Shown here one piece after another: positions 56,001 to 64,000 of a stretch of 64,000 nucleotides of DNA. Position numbers and translations under genes: made by a program. The stretch is from Tribonema minus (taxonomy: Eukaryota > Sar > Xanthophyceae > Tribonematales > Tribonemataceae). The DNA lies in NCBI GenBank assembly GCA_017506865.1, contig JAFCMP010000190.1, positions 806,001-870,000 of the forward strand, in the 5' to 3' direction. A model generated the notes under the pieces. That model ran no database searches, had not been told where the DNA came from, and saw nothing but the letters and a program-made list of their open reading frames with translations. Numbering within the stretch: the first letter of the stretch is position 1; each line of letters opens with the position of its first letter.

Positions 56001-56453
56001 TCTTCTGCCAGGTCTGTGCTGAATGGTAACGTCATACTCTTGTATGCGCATAGCCCATCTAAGTAGCTTGCCGTTGTAGTCTTGCAACGTCAAAAGCCAT
56101 CTGAGCGCTGCAGCGTCTGTGACCACTGTAACAGGATTACCCCAAATGTAGGGCCTGAAGTGGTTAAGTGCCAGCACTACTGCTAGACACTCAACTGCTG
56201 TTGCTCCTAACTTAGCATCAGGTTCTGAGTTCAGTTTGCTGAAGTAGCCAACGACCACTTCTCTGACTTCTTCACCTTCAGCTATACGGCGCCTGCCAGT
56301 ACTGGCGTATGGCTGCCCTGCAGTTGCCTTCTCGACCTCTGTTACGGGTCTGAATTGCGTAAGCACACCTGCTGTTGCCGTTTTAGAGGCGTCGGTGTAC
56401 AGTACAAATGGCAAACTGAAATCTGGGTGCATGACTATGCGACTATCGCACAT
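53073..56453 (-). CDS. Chromovirus pol part 2: RNase H - integrase - chromodomain - Tudor-like tail, 1126 codons
   Basis: This continues the RT frame after the TAA at 56574. In-frame coding similarity actually begins at 56573, upstream of the first Met. RNase H: FVLYTDASKTATAGVL and the later AVECLAVVLALNHFRPYIWG and VVTDAAALRWLL. The integrase zinc domain is H-H-C-C (LGHDDASAMHCGIGATHTRI ... CMTCLERK). The catalytic triad is D in NIDITEPG, D in CSDKGKVF and E in NGVAEHANGRAKKAL. A GPY/F-like segment (YVGPWQIEARTGESGLSF) is followed by a chromodomain (YRVLDRQVSPNGSWQYKWQS ... AWVSEDDM), marking it as a chromovirus that may target silent chromatin. Two further small beta-rich segments follow (SPYWRIRYEDGEWEQM; GWSRGTLGEFYPARSQFTFD), the second Tudor-like. 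The ORF ends in TAG at the polypurine tract. Confidence 0.9.
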   Translation of the reverse strand: MCDSRIVMHPDFSLPFVLYTDASKTATAGVLTQFRPVTEVEKATAGQPYASTGRRRIAEGEEVREVVVGYFSKLNSEPDAKLGATAVECLAVVLALNHFRPYIWGNPVTVVTDAAALRWLLTLQDYNGKLLRWAMRIQEYDVTIQHRPGRRNANADAPSRLPQQAELDAERSTEPADEQWPDAVPSMDAPPSGVRFADDATRTHKVADVNSCRGYTADARYGPAFKFNEAVAVSGAVAARLAALSAVELTQLLDRRLDDSTVEEAEFDEIEINTAYAEPVQKYSDSWEQSQAQRLLRQIACDRRRSIGSKRAKCSVTTAQSAENTSALEEGELLEVDAPAETEEADEPPGDDGEAVLGKRKKTLPRPEVIQLLKQVAEGGSQATPVMLSKVAFLEIQKADGFCQAVSKMLTVGDIPEGAELVAHVLARQEQYTIEEDGLLVHSATSHPKRGMVLLQWVVPVALRTLVVMRLGHDDASAMHCGIGATHTRIFERYYWPGMGADTRTYVQSCMTCLERKRASSTQYKQWLAEPVRMWQRLNIDITEPGIQSAAGHKYVLTIVETRSGFVWLAAMHGQGTKDVTPHLMTVFLEVGALVEELCSDKGKVFLGNVVSDLCRAFRVKRIETSAYHPQTNGVAEHANGRAKKALASWVSAQQTNWHEGLELVQFVLRTTPRDETGLTPFFCVYGREASLPHDAFMHEDGSRKLDLHEEIERKLDMLELADNLKVVSKALQLRAQKITKRNEAVKRAVKFAVGDYVMIRLPKQRNRSAALDARYVGPWQIEARTGESGLSFICRMMGRRVRHTTAHVENMKPFHMRPNAMLEPGVHATLSPHQVEELADGEKLYRVLDRQVSPNGSWQYKWQSKDGKSHAWVSEDDMLQEVMPWTLDAFHALYELRNEGKLPAYAIRPTPKEDASMRRESALQLYPIGTALVREHRVKLGGPLTYVWGAVKNFVSPYWRIRYEDGEWEQMTRTQVKSAIQLAEAVRDKARRLQARSAPDIAKSAGPSSQATQSLPQSQSLSEASPIQDSAQPQIILVRLPRLPSDFGSSFEGEVIWYHFPTGWSRGTLGEFYPARSQFTFDVLFDGEKTVRRMRLRPSDYRTPKDSAHSSWNVLAARPVPLEER

Positions 56454-56573
56454 GGCCCTCTTCAGCCTGTCGAAGGCGCGCTGCTGCGCGGGCCCCCAGA
56501 CTAGGTCTGACTTGTTCTTGGTTAGGGCTACTATAGGCTCTGATATTGCCCCGAAATTGGGTACATACCTCCT

Positions 56574-59327
56574 TTAATAGTTAAATACTCCCATAACCAC
56601 TTGCACTAACTGTTTGTCGGCCCGCCCATTCTTTATCGGTGGACTCATGTCAAACATGGCCTTGACCTTGTCAGGGTCGGGTCTGGTTCCTGCTGCGCCA
56701 ACTATATGGCCTAGAAACTTGACTTCAGCTTGAAAAAGCTGACACTTGGGACGAGACACGCTCATGCCTGCCGCACCTATGCGGCCTAACACATCGTCTA
56801 GCTGATCAATGTGGTCTTCAACGTCCGTACCGTATACCAGCACGTCGTCGATGTACACTAACGCGTGAGAGCCCAAAGCATCTCCTAACACGTTGTGCAT
56901 CAGTCTGGTGAATTGCGCTGGCAAATTCACTAAGCCAAAAGGTGATACCTTGTAGTGCCACAGCGAGCCGTCTGGGGCCCTGAATGCTGTCTTAGCTTTG
57001 GCTCCTTCTGCCAACGGATTTTGGTGATATCCCGCTGCCAGATCTAATGAGGACAGAATCCTCGCACCTTGCACAGCTCGCATCATGTCATCCATGTTGC
57101 CTAAGCCATGACTGTCTCTCTTCGTAACTGCATTTAACTTTCTGAAGTCAATGCAGAAGCGAATCTTATCGCCTTGAACAACTAGCACTGGGTTGCTTGC
57201 CCAAGCACTGTCTGAGGGTTCAATTTGTTGGCGCTTTGCCATCATCTGAATCTGTTTCATGATGTACTCGGCTTCTTTAAATGCCCAGTGCCGCGCTTTG
57301 TCGGCCACCGGCTCTGCCGTCTGAGTGTCAACATCAATCTTAAAGTGTTGAGTGACTCTGGGATTTTTGGGATCTTTTGCAAAGACATTTCTGTGCTTTT
57401 TGAGCATGTCTAATGCTTTTTGTTTTAAGGGTACCCCATCTCTCCCCCTTCCTTGTAAATGAGGTGCTAATTTACCATCTTTTTCAAGGATTTCTTGTAA
57501 CTCTGCATCTGTGCAGTGTTCTGACTGAGCATTGTGCTTTTGACTTAGCTCTGTTAATCTTTGCACTTCTTGTGCAACCTCTACGGTAGTTTTACCAATG
57601 GCCGCAGCTATTTCTGCCACCAACTGAGCATTTTCTGAATGCTTTCTGACTGCTATTTCTAGCAGTTTGGTCTGCAGTGCCTGTTGAGTTGCTTCTTGCA
57701 CTTCTAACAGGTCATCTGCTTTTAATGGGGTTACTTTACCCCAATAGGTGTTGCGGCGTACGTATACTGGATACATTGAAGTATTGCTCAATGTTGCGTA
57801 TACTGTGCCACTGGCATTTACGGTGAGCGCAGTAATGTTAGCTTTAACACCTTTGCATCTCATTATTTCCGTGGTAACTGTTTGGTCTGGTATGAGCAAA
57901 GCCTCATAGGGCTGTACGCGCTTCGGTTTAGGAAACAGCGTAAGCTCCACGATCGTTTCTGACGATGGTGCCAGCACAGTATTGTATGCCATTCTCACTG
58001 AGCACTGCTTGGGCGCTACTGGCGCTTCTGCAGTCTCAGCACTGCCATTGCCTTTGCAACTGGCTAAACTAGCTGCATGTGTGCTCGCATTGTCTGTGCG
58101 CGCTTTCTCATGCACTGGGCGTATAGCTACGCCTTTTAGTCCCCCTGGGAAAAAGGCTGGGCTACCACCATGATACGAGATTACTGAGCCGGGTGGGGCA
58201 AAGAAGTCTGTACCAAGTAACACATCCATGGGTGTGTTCACCACATAGAACTTGTGTAAAAACATTTTATTTTTGAATCTCAGCCATGCATTAACTACAC
58301 CACTGATCTGCAGGGACGTCTTGCCATCTGCCAAAAGGATCTGAGTGTAGTCACCTTTTTGACGTGAGCATATGTAGCTGCCTGGCAGTTTGTCTGCTAT
58401 GCGCTTGCCCATGATGGTTACGGTAGCACCGCAATCCACCATTGCACGCACATATAACTCTTTCGGCGTTCGCGAGTTACTCTGAACACGCAGTGACGCT
58501 GAGACAAACATTTGCCCTGGGGGTACAACGCCAGCGACTGGCCGTATGTACTCCACTGGCCCCTCTAACTGAGAGTGTGCCACTGAACTAGGTTCGGTTG
58601 ACCCTACTGCAAGGTCTACTGGAGGTAATTGAACCTGCTCTCTCTGTATCGCAATCTCATCTGCGAGACGCTTTACAGTTTCTGCTACACTTTCTTGTGT
58701 AGTAGTTGTGATGTCTTTCTGGACATCGCGCATATGGTCTAATATGCCTAGTGACTGCGAGTCTAAACCAGCGCGCCTGAGCGCTGCTCTGAGCTCACCT
58801 GGAGCAAGGCGTGGGTCTGTACCACCGCCAAGCTTTTTGCGCGCCGCTACGGCCGCAACTGGTTGAGCACTGACTTCTGCGTCAATGTTCATGTCCTCTG
58901 GACTACTGCACACGCTCATACATGACTTTGAGTCGTATTCAGAGTCAGAACCTGAGTCATCAACTTCCATGATGTCAGCCATGCCAGGTTGAGTCACGGC
59001 TAAGTCTACTTCTGACTCCTCCCATGCGCTATGCATTGGGACTACTGGTACCGTGGGGTACTCTGCATTATGCGGTCTAGCATTAATGCCCTGCAACATT
59101 GCCACTGAGCAATGCGCACTGGAAGTGGACATTGAGTGCGCCGTCGCTGCGGTACGCACCATTGAACCACTACTCTCTGCCAACCAAGATGGTGGTGGGC
59201 AGTCTACTGAATGCCGCAACATCAACTCTGATTTGCGCGGCAAACGCATCTGTTGTTCGGGCAAAGTACACAAGCCTGAGGCTTCTATGGCCACGAACAA
59301 ATGAAACGCCATCTCTGGGATGAACAA
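56574..59327 (-). CDS. Chromovirus pol part 1: aspartic protease - reverse transcriptase, 917 codons
   Basis: It is in the same frame as the Gag ORF upstream. Coding similarity starts before this first Met, because the methyltransferase motif X region (ADLFIPEMAFHLF) spans the start. Retroviral-type protease motif: YVRAMVDCGATVTIMGKRIA (DCGAT in place of the usual D[ST]GA). The reverse transcriptase begins around DKIRFCIDFRKLNAVTKRDS. It continues with LSSLDLAAGYHQNPL, KVSPFGLVNLPAQFTRLM, catalytic YIDDVLVYG and VKFLGHIVG. The ORF stops at TAA (56574-56576) just after VVMGVFNY, a point where Ty3 elements normally continue without a break into RNase H, so the TAA looks like a nonsense substitution. 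Confidence 0.9.
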   Translation of the reverse strand: MFIPEMAFHLFVAIEASGLCTLPEQQMRLPRKSELMLRHSVDCPPPSWLAESSGSMVRTAATAHSMSTSSAHCSVAMLQGINARPHNAEYPTVPVVPMHSAWEESEVDLAVTQPGMADIMEVDDSGSDSEYDSKSCMSVCSSPEDMNIDAEVSAQPVAAVAARKKLGGGTDPRLAPGELRAALRRAGLDSQSLGILDHMRDVQKDITTTTQESVAETVKRLADEIAIQREQVQLPPVDLAVGSTEPSSVAHSQLEGPVEYIRPVAGVVPPGQMFVSASLRVQSNSRTPKELYVRAMVDCGATVTIMGKRIADKLPGSYICSRQKGDYTQILLADGKTSLQISGVVNAWLRFKNKMFLHKFYVVNTPMDVLLGTDFFAPPGSVISYHGGSPAFFPGGLKGVAIRPVHEKARTDNASTHAASLASCKGNGSAETAEAPVAPKQCSVRMAYNTVLAPSSETIVELTLFPKPKRVQPYEALLIPDQTVTTEIMRCKGVKANITALTVNASGTVYATLSNTSMYPVYVRRNTYWGKVTPLKADDLLEVQEATQQALQTKLLEIAVRKHSENAQLVAEIAAAIGKTTVEVAQEVQRLTELSQKHNAQSEHCTDAELQEILEKDGKLAPHLQGRGRDGVPLKQKALDMLKKHRNVFAKDPKNPRVTQHFKIDVDTQTAEPVADKARHWAFKEAEYIMKQIQMMAKRQQIEPSDSAWASNPVLVVQGDKIRFCIDFRKLNAVTKRDSHGLGNMDDMMRAVQGARILSSLDLAAGYHQNPLAEGAKAKTAFRAPDGSLWHYKVSPFGLVNLPAQFTRLMHNVLGDALGSHALVYIDDVLVYGTDVEDHIDQLDDVLGRIGAAGMSVSRPKCQLFQAEVKFLGHIVGAAGTRPDPDKVKAMFDMSPPIKNGRADKQLVQVVMGVFNY

Positions 59328-59384
59328 GTCTGCAATGTATCTCTGTACATCACTCTGTGACGCACGACTCGGTAGATCATGATG

Positions 59385-62300
59385 CTACGTCATGAGTACT
59401 GCCATCTCAGCAAGCGATAATACGCGAGCTGATGACACCGGGCCAGCATCCTTAACATGCGCAACATAGCTTGCAGCAGGTTTTCCAGGCAATCTGCGCA
59501 CTGGACTGGGCAACAGACCATCAGCATTCAACACACCAGGATGCTGAGCACTGCGCGGTTGCAAAAAGAACGTGCGTTCGGGGCAGCGCAAACGAGAACG
59601 AACAGATGTCTGTCTGCTGTGTGAACGCTTGTCATTTATAAATGCACCGAACCGCTGGAGTGCCTTTCTTGAGGCCACCCCAGCTGGCACTATGAGAATG
59701 TACACTCTCTGCCTCTTGCAAGGTACTTCAAACTCAGAAGCCTTAAGCTTGGCAATGTACAGCATATAGCCAGCTGCCTTTAGAATGCGTACTGCGCGTG
59801 CAAACGCGCGTGACACTAGCACTCCGGGCACATTCTCATATAACACCACTTGAAGCTTGGCTCGCACGATGAGTCGTGCGGCGTGAACCGTGCACTCGGC
59901 AGCTTCACCCTCGACGCGCTTGCCCTCCGTTGAGAAGTCTGTGCAAGGCGGCGAGATGGTGGTGATGTCAGGTTTCTCGTCAAGTAGACGTGTAACAACA
60001 CTGGCATCAGTCATGCATGCTGCAATAGTGGGCACTTCTGGATGAACTTCATTCAGAGCCTCAATTGCTTTGACACTCTTGTCAACTGCAAGCACCGTGC
60101 GTGTTACAAAACCTGCTCTGGAGCTCATCTTACCTCCGGCTATGGCACCACCAAGCGCCCCACAGCAGATTGACGCATGTGTGATGATCCGAGGTGGCGG
60201 GCCTACGCCACTCTCAATTGCCGCTGTCTGCGCGCGCAATGGAACATCATCAACAGTGTCAGTGACTTGATCAATGGTCTGATTGATATTAGTATCTGCC
60301 ATGTCTACATCAAGTAAATCACTGTTTACTGATGACAACTCTGCAACTGAACAATCAGGTGCGCTGGGCAACTTCAAGTGTGACTCACTTTTACGTTGCT
60401 CCGCTCTGCGCTTGTGAAACGCTATGCATGGTGCGCAGGTGGTCTTGTGCTCCATGAGAGCAGCCCACGTAACCATGTCTTGCTTGCACCCAAGGCACTC
60501 GCAGTTGTTGCGAATGATCTTGCTGATGCCTCTGCCTGCTGAACCGTCTTGGCTCGGCATGGCACTGCCAGGTTGTCCCACTACCTCGGCGCGCTGCTGC
60601 GGGGTAAGACCCGCCAGCGCTGCACGTAAGGCAGCAACCTTCTTCTTCTTGGGCGCATTGTGGGTAACAATGCTCCAACTGTCCCTGGCTTGACGCTTGC
60701 CTGCGTCAAAGTGGGATGGCTGAGAGATGTGAGTCGCAGCTAATGCAGACACAACATTCCTCGTCTCGCGCTCGCTCACTGGCGAGGCCTGCCACTTTTG
60801 CTGAGCAGTGGCAACTACCTTTGTGAAACTTGTATGGAGCAAGTCCCACGTGTCATGCAAGCCGTTTACTTCTTGACGGCAGCATAAAGGCAGCTCATGC
60901 ACAAACTTCATACGAACAATTTCTTCATTGTCCGCACAGCCAGCGTCATGCGCAGCTGCAACCACCTCCCTGCCCCAAACTTCGGGACTGGTACCAGTGG
61001 TTGTTATGAGTTCGTGATACTTCTGCAAAGCTATTTGCTTCGCGGATGTGCTGTCATACGTGTCAGTAAGACACTGCAACATATGCTCGTATGACAAGTC
61101 ACTGAACGAACGTGTCTCCATTACACCTGTTCGCTCATTTCTCACTTTGCGGGTTAAATCTGCATGTTGACTCTTAGTCAGACTTAACAAAAGTGCCTCT
61201 GCGTAAGCAGACCTGGGCAAGCCGCGAGTGTCGCAACTACGCTCAAAAGCCCTAATAGAGGCTTGAAGTCTGCCCACCTGGGTGACTATGACTACTCCCG
61301 TGCCGCCAAACCCTCTAAGGTCGACTTTAGGCTTGGAAGGTGTCATTGCTACAGCAGAATAAGAAGGCGTGACTGCGCCAACCAACTCCCTGCGCTCACC
61401 TGTCTCTGGGCGTGCGGTGGCTGCCGCTGCGCCGGTCTCTGTGGCATCACGCGACTCCCAGTAGGAAGCAGGCACGTTGTTCGCGGCCCGACGCGTCTCC
61501 TCCGTGATGAGCGGCGTTGCGTTGAAGCCCCGAAGGTACTTCTGCAACTCTGGCTCGCTGTCATCACCAGGACTGCCAAATGCGAAACGGTAAAAGTCTT
61601 GCGCCTTGCGGCGCCTTTCACCCATGGCAAAAAGCATGCGGTACTGGCTTGCTTTGACACTGTGACCTCGCATCTCTAGTGCAGCAAGGGTTTGCTTCTG
61701 GCACTCCTCGACCTCTGCCTTCTTAACTGCACGTATTTCCAGTGTCAGATGTAAAGTCTGAGCTGGCCTCTCGTGATTAAGGCTGAACTCTAACTGGCCA
61801 AGCCTTTCAGCCAACATTTGCTCTGTTGCTACTGATATGGCTTTTATCTGCTTAGCGCTTCTGGCCTTGCCTTCATGAGTAGTAATGATGTGGTTCATGC
61901 TCACACACCACTGCTCATAAATCTCGTCGGTGCCCTCGGGGTCAAGGGGTATAGCCCCATTAACTTCAGGCGCTACCGGCGTCTGTGGCACAACTGGTGC
62001 CGTCTGCTGCACAACTGGTGCAAGCTGCTGCGCGACTGGCGCGGTCTGCGGCACAACTGGTGCTGCCTGCTGCACAACTGGTGCAAGCCGGTGCGCGACT
62101 GGCGCGGTCTGCGGCACAACTGGTGCTGCCTGCTGCACAACTGGTGCAGTGTACGCTACCGGGGCTCTGGGCCTGATAGGCTCGGGAGCGGGCGGCGTAT
62201 AGACCACTGGCGCAACTGGCGCGGTCTGCACACTTCGCGCATCTGCAACTGGCGGCGCCAATGGCGTCGCTGCAGGCGTTTGTGTTTGTTCTGCAACGAC

Positions 62301-62864
62301 AACTGGCGCGACTGGCTCAACTGGAGCTGCCGACGCTGTCGCTGCGCTGGGGGGGGTTTGTTCTGTACTTCGCTGCACAGTACTGTCGGCATCTGCAGCT
62401 GGCAGATTGAGTTTATAGCCTAGTACAGCGAGTTTCTTTATCAGTGCATCTGCTTCTTTCTTGTTTCTGGCTCTAAACATATCTGCTTGAGAACCACCAC
62501 CGTTGGGCTCGGTGTCTGAATCTGAACTAGATTCTAGGAAGCTGCGAATTATAGGGGGCGAGGAGCCGGTGACTGCCGACTGTGGAGGCCTCGCTGCCTT
62601 CGCTGATAAAGACTTGCCGGGCTTACTGGCACCGGATCTGCCGGGCGCGCTGGCACCGGCCTGGCTGGGCCGCGCAACTGGCGCGGGCCGTGCTGAGGAG
62701 GACGACGACTGGTCATCTGAGCTGTCGGGTTGCGCGACTGGGCGCTTACCGCTCTTGTTGCTCGTAGTAGCAGCGCTGCCAGTAGGCCTAGCGCTACCAC
62801 CACCACCCATAGGACGGCTTGCCCCACTTGATGGCTTCTTTGAGCCATGGCCTGTCTTGGCCAT
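59385..62864 (-). CDS. Chromovirus Gag fused to C5-cytosine DNA methyltransferase, 1159 codons
   Basis: The N-terminus is disordered, with Pro/Ala/Val repeats such as QQAAPVVPQTAPVA (about residues 200-300). A capsid-like helical region includes LQASIRAFERSCDTRGLPRS and SYEHMLQCLTDTYDSTSAKQ (about 510-700). A zinc finger CECLGCKQDM...HKTTCAPC (about 785-810) replaces the usual CCHC knuckle. The C-terminal about 270 residues form a Dcm/Dnmt-type methyltransferase. Motif I-like is SICCGALGGAIAGG, motif IV ISPPCTDFSTEGKR has the catalytic Cys, motif VI is VLYENVPG, and motif VIII is CKRQRVYILIV. A target-recognition-like region and motif IX-like LSLAEMAVLMT follow. TAG at 59385-59387 cuts the domain before motif X, which continues in the same frame. 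Methyltransferase domains in retrotransposons are known from a few protist and algal lineages. A role in methylating element or host DNA is inferred. Confidence 0.88.
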   Translation of the reverse strand: MAKTGHGSKKPSSGASRPMGGGGSARPTGSAATTSNKSGKRPVAQPDSSDDQSSSSSARPAPVARPSQAGASAPGRSGASKPGKSLSAKAARPPQSAVTGSSPPIIRSFLESSSDSDTEPNGGGSQADMFRARNKKEADALIKKLAVLGYKLNLPAADADSTVQRSTEQTPPSAATASAAPVEPVAPVVVAEQTQTPAATPLAPPVADARSVQTAPVAPVVYTPPAPEPIRPRAPVAYTAPVVQQAAPVVPQTAPVAHRLAPVVQQAAPVVPQTAPVAQQLAPVVQQTAPVVPQTPVAPEVNGAIPLDPEGTDEIYEQWCVSMNHIITTHEGKARSAKQIKAISVATEQMLAERLGQLEFSLNHERPAQTLHLTLEIRAVKKAEVEECQKQTLAALEMRGHSVKASQYRMLFAMGERRRKAQDFYRFAFGSPGDDSEPELQKYLRGFNATPLITEETRRAANNVPASYWESRDATETGAAAATARPETGERRELVGAVTPSYSAVAMTPSKPKVDLRGFGGTGVVIVTQVGRLQASIRAFERSCDTRGLPRSAYAEALLLSLTKSQHADLTRKVRNERTGVMETRSFSDLSYEHMLQCLTDTYDSTSAKQIALQKYHELITTTGTSPEVWGREVVAAAHDAGCADNEEIVRMKFVHELPLCCRQEVNGLHDTWDLLHTSFTKVVATAQQKWQASPVSERETRNVVSALAATHISQPSHFDAGKRQARDSWSIVTHNAPKKKKVAALRAALAGLTPQQRAEVVGQPGSAMPSQDGSAGRGISKIIRNNCECLGCKQDMVTWAALMEHKTTCAPCIAFHKRRAEQRKSESHLKLPSAPDCSVAELSSVNSDLLDVDMADTNINQTIDQVTDTVDDVPLRAQTAAIESGVGPPPRIITHASICCGALGGAIAGGKMSSRAGFVTRTVLAVDKSVKAIEALNEVHPEVPTIAACMTDASVVTRLLDEKPDITTISPPCTDFSTEGKRVEGEAAECTVHAARLIVRAKLQVVLYENVPGVLVSRAFARAVRILKAAGYMLYIAKLKASEFEVPCKRQRVYILIVPAGVASRKALQRFGAFINDKRSHSRQTSVRSRLRCPERTFFLQPRSAQHPGVLNADGLLPSPVRRLPGKPAASYVAHVKDAGPVSSARVLSLAEMAVLMT

Positions 62865-63750
62865 TTATAATGTGTATCCTGCACACGGATGCGCGCATGA
62901 AGCTGAGTACCGAGACAAAACCGTGTGCAATGTCAAGGCAAGAGCCGTCTGTACCCCGCACGCCCGTGCACATGCACTGGGTGGTGCTACTAAGGCACTC
63001 TGACTGCAAGTTAGCCACATGCAGTGCAGATGCGACCGCAACGTCAGATTTGTAACACAACTGCGGCCACAATTGTGGGACAAACATGCATTGCTTTGCT
63101 CTAAAGCTAGCATTCCTCTCCTCTCCCCCTTCCTTGCAAAAAGACTAACCATAAGCTTTTGAGCAAAGCGGGCGTGAGAGCATGCGGTAGGGTGTCTCTA
63201 ATCATAGGCTATTTTAACGAAAGGCTATTGCATTTCGCAACCCCATCGCTAAATATGATTACTTATCATGTGTCTGCATGATAACTGAACGCGTCTACCA
63301 TGTGTCCTCCCCTAAAGGATCTTCAGCGAAGACCCAGGTCTCCTTTAGCTTAATGACATGATAGTGCAAGGTGCGTGACTTGCGATCAGCAGTCCGTCTA
63401 CCTTGCAATCTTAACCCTCGAGTAGCGCGCAAGTCCGTATAACTGCGAGCACATCCCCAGGGATGTCTACTACGCAGAATAATGTCGGCCAGGTGAATTA
63501 GCCATCACCGCCGCTTAGACTCACTGCAGCACGCACTGCACATGCTAACAAGGGTGATGCGACAATGGAGTGTTGCAACACCGACCATCATCACACCATA
63601 CACGGTTTGCGCAGGATGTCTCGCGTGGTTCTCTGAACTCGGGCCCCCCCGGGCTTTTCGACAGCTTTTGACACGATCGAAATGATGGGTGAAAGTATAG
63701 ACAGCGATCACCACGCTGCTGCCTTTGCGAGAGGCGGGGTGACGCGCAGT
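62865..63750 (-). other. Chromovirus 5' leader between primer-binding site and gag
   Basis: About 890 bp without a convincing ORF on the element strand. It should hold the packaging signal and 5' UTR. No similarity to other parts of the window was noticed. Confidence 0.6.
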
Positions 63751-63767
63751 GGACTGCTCGGGTGCCA
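63751..63767 (-). other. Primer-binding site
   Basis: The + strand reads GGACTGCTCGGGTGCCA, the 3' end of a tRNA-like sequence including CCA. The element strand is therefore complementary to a tRNA 3' end. It is separated from the 5' LTR by three bases (AGT). The tRNA species is not identified. Confidence 0.75.
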
Positions 63768-63770
63768 AGT

Positions 63771-64000
63771 TGAACCAGGCTACCATGTGATGCTGTCATA
63801 AATGCAAACATACAAGCTGGAAGAGCAATCACAGGCAGACAGCTCAGAGAACATGCTGAAGTAGAATAGAATGAAATGGGAGCGCTTACCGATAGGTCTT
63901 ATTGTTGCACGCGTCACGTAGGAAGGCTTGGGGCTTCAAGGAGTCTGCTACAGCTGCTGTCTTGCACAGGCTCCACAACACCTCGTAACTCTTAGACTGA
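63771..64000 (-). repeat. 5' LTR of the chromovirus (partial, cut by window end)
   Basis: The 230 visible bases are identical to 52405-52634. The rest (about 437 bp expected) is outside the window. Confidence 0.92.

Larger units (their letters stand above)
52405..64000 (-). mobile_element. Ty3/gypsy chromovirus carrying a cytosine methyltransferase domain (right LTR runs off window)
   Basis: Order on the minus strand is 5' LTR (63771 to beyond 64000), primer-binding site, about 890-bp leader, Gag with methyltransferase, protease-RT, RNase H-integrase-chromodomain, polypurine tract, and 3' LTR. Inferred full length is about 12.0 kb. Identical LTR sequence over 230 bp indicates a recent insertion. 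It lies inside an older non-LTR 3' region. The potential target duplication TTATG (52400-52404) cannot be checked because the other side is outside the window. Coding capacity is nearly intact, with only two in-frame stops. Confidence 0.92.

Noticed and set aside
56574-59387. Alternative genetic code in which TAA/TAG are read as amino acids
   Set aside because: The S1 gene ends plausibly at TAA and two element ORFs end at TAG in expected places. Two nonsense mutations or readthrough in one transposon are simpler.
63751-63767. tRNA gene 3' end
   Set aside because: Only 17 bases match a tRNA-like 3' end and they abut the LTR; this is the retrotransposon primer-binding site.

Overview
The window looks like nuclear DNA of a photosynthetic stramenopile (heterokont) alga. 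It is GC-rich and its genes have many GT-AG introns of about 0.2-1.6 kb. Two predicted proteins start with a signal peptide followed by an 'ASAFAP'-type Ala/Phe cleavage site (AAFAFAP in the S1-domain protein, AAAAFPNPF in an orphan), which is the hallmark of import into a red-derived secondary plastid. Interstitial TTAGGG-type telomere motifs lie in several introns. The exact lineage cannot be fixed from this window; the long introns recall brown-algal and xanthophyte genomes.

The left two thirds (1-43 kb) hold seven host genes on alternating strands. In order they are a class II-like histone deacetylase (+, 9 exons), a predicted plastid-targeted orphan (-), a plastid six-S1-domain ribosomal S1-like protein (-, 6 exons), an SLC35F5-like transporter (-, 2 exons), a P-type PPR protein (+, 7 exons), cytosolic ribosomal protein uS10/RPS20 (-, 2 exons), and a kinesin-7/CENP-E-like motor (+, 14 exons). 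I rebuilt the exon chains by hand. Splice phases join exactly and the expected domain motifs run across the junctions, so boundaries should be close to right, although no transcript data were available. The S1 and orphan proteins probably act in the plastid. The PPR protein is probably organellar, but its N-terminus gives no clear targeting signal.

The most unusual feature of the host genes is their introns. In at least ten introns of four genes (deacetylase, S1, PPR, kinesin), the splice site plus 20-100 bp of the adjacent exon has been tandemly copied into the intron, from one to five times. These junction-spanning duplications explain much of the intron length and leave arrays of decoy splice sites.

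The right third (44.5-64 kb) is a nested mobile-element region. It holds an inverted relic of a non-LTR element, then a long non-LTR-type ORF (N-terminal zinc fingers, RT with YMDD, Ala-rich linker, CCHC plus restriction-like endonuclease) flanked by unusual direct repeats. A second diverged copy of that element's 3' region follows. A young Ty3/gypsy chromovirus on the minus strand (about 12 kb expected, LTRs identical over the 230 bp visible twice) is inserted into that second copy. The chromovirus encodes a C5-cytosine DNA methyltransferase domain fused to Gag, upstream of protease, RT, RNase H, integrase and a chromodomain. The whole coding region is one reading frame broken only by one TAG (inside the methyltransferase) and one TAA (between RT and RNase H). 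This retrotransposon-borne methyltransferase and the junction-spanning intron duplications are the two best leads for something previously undescribed.
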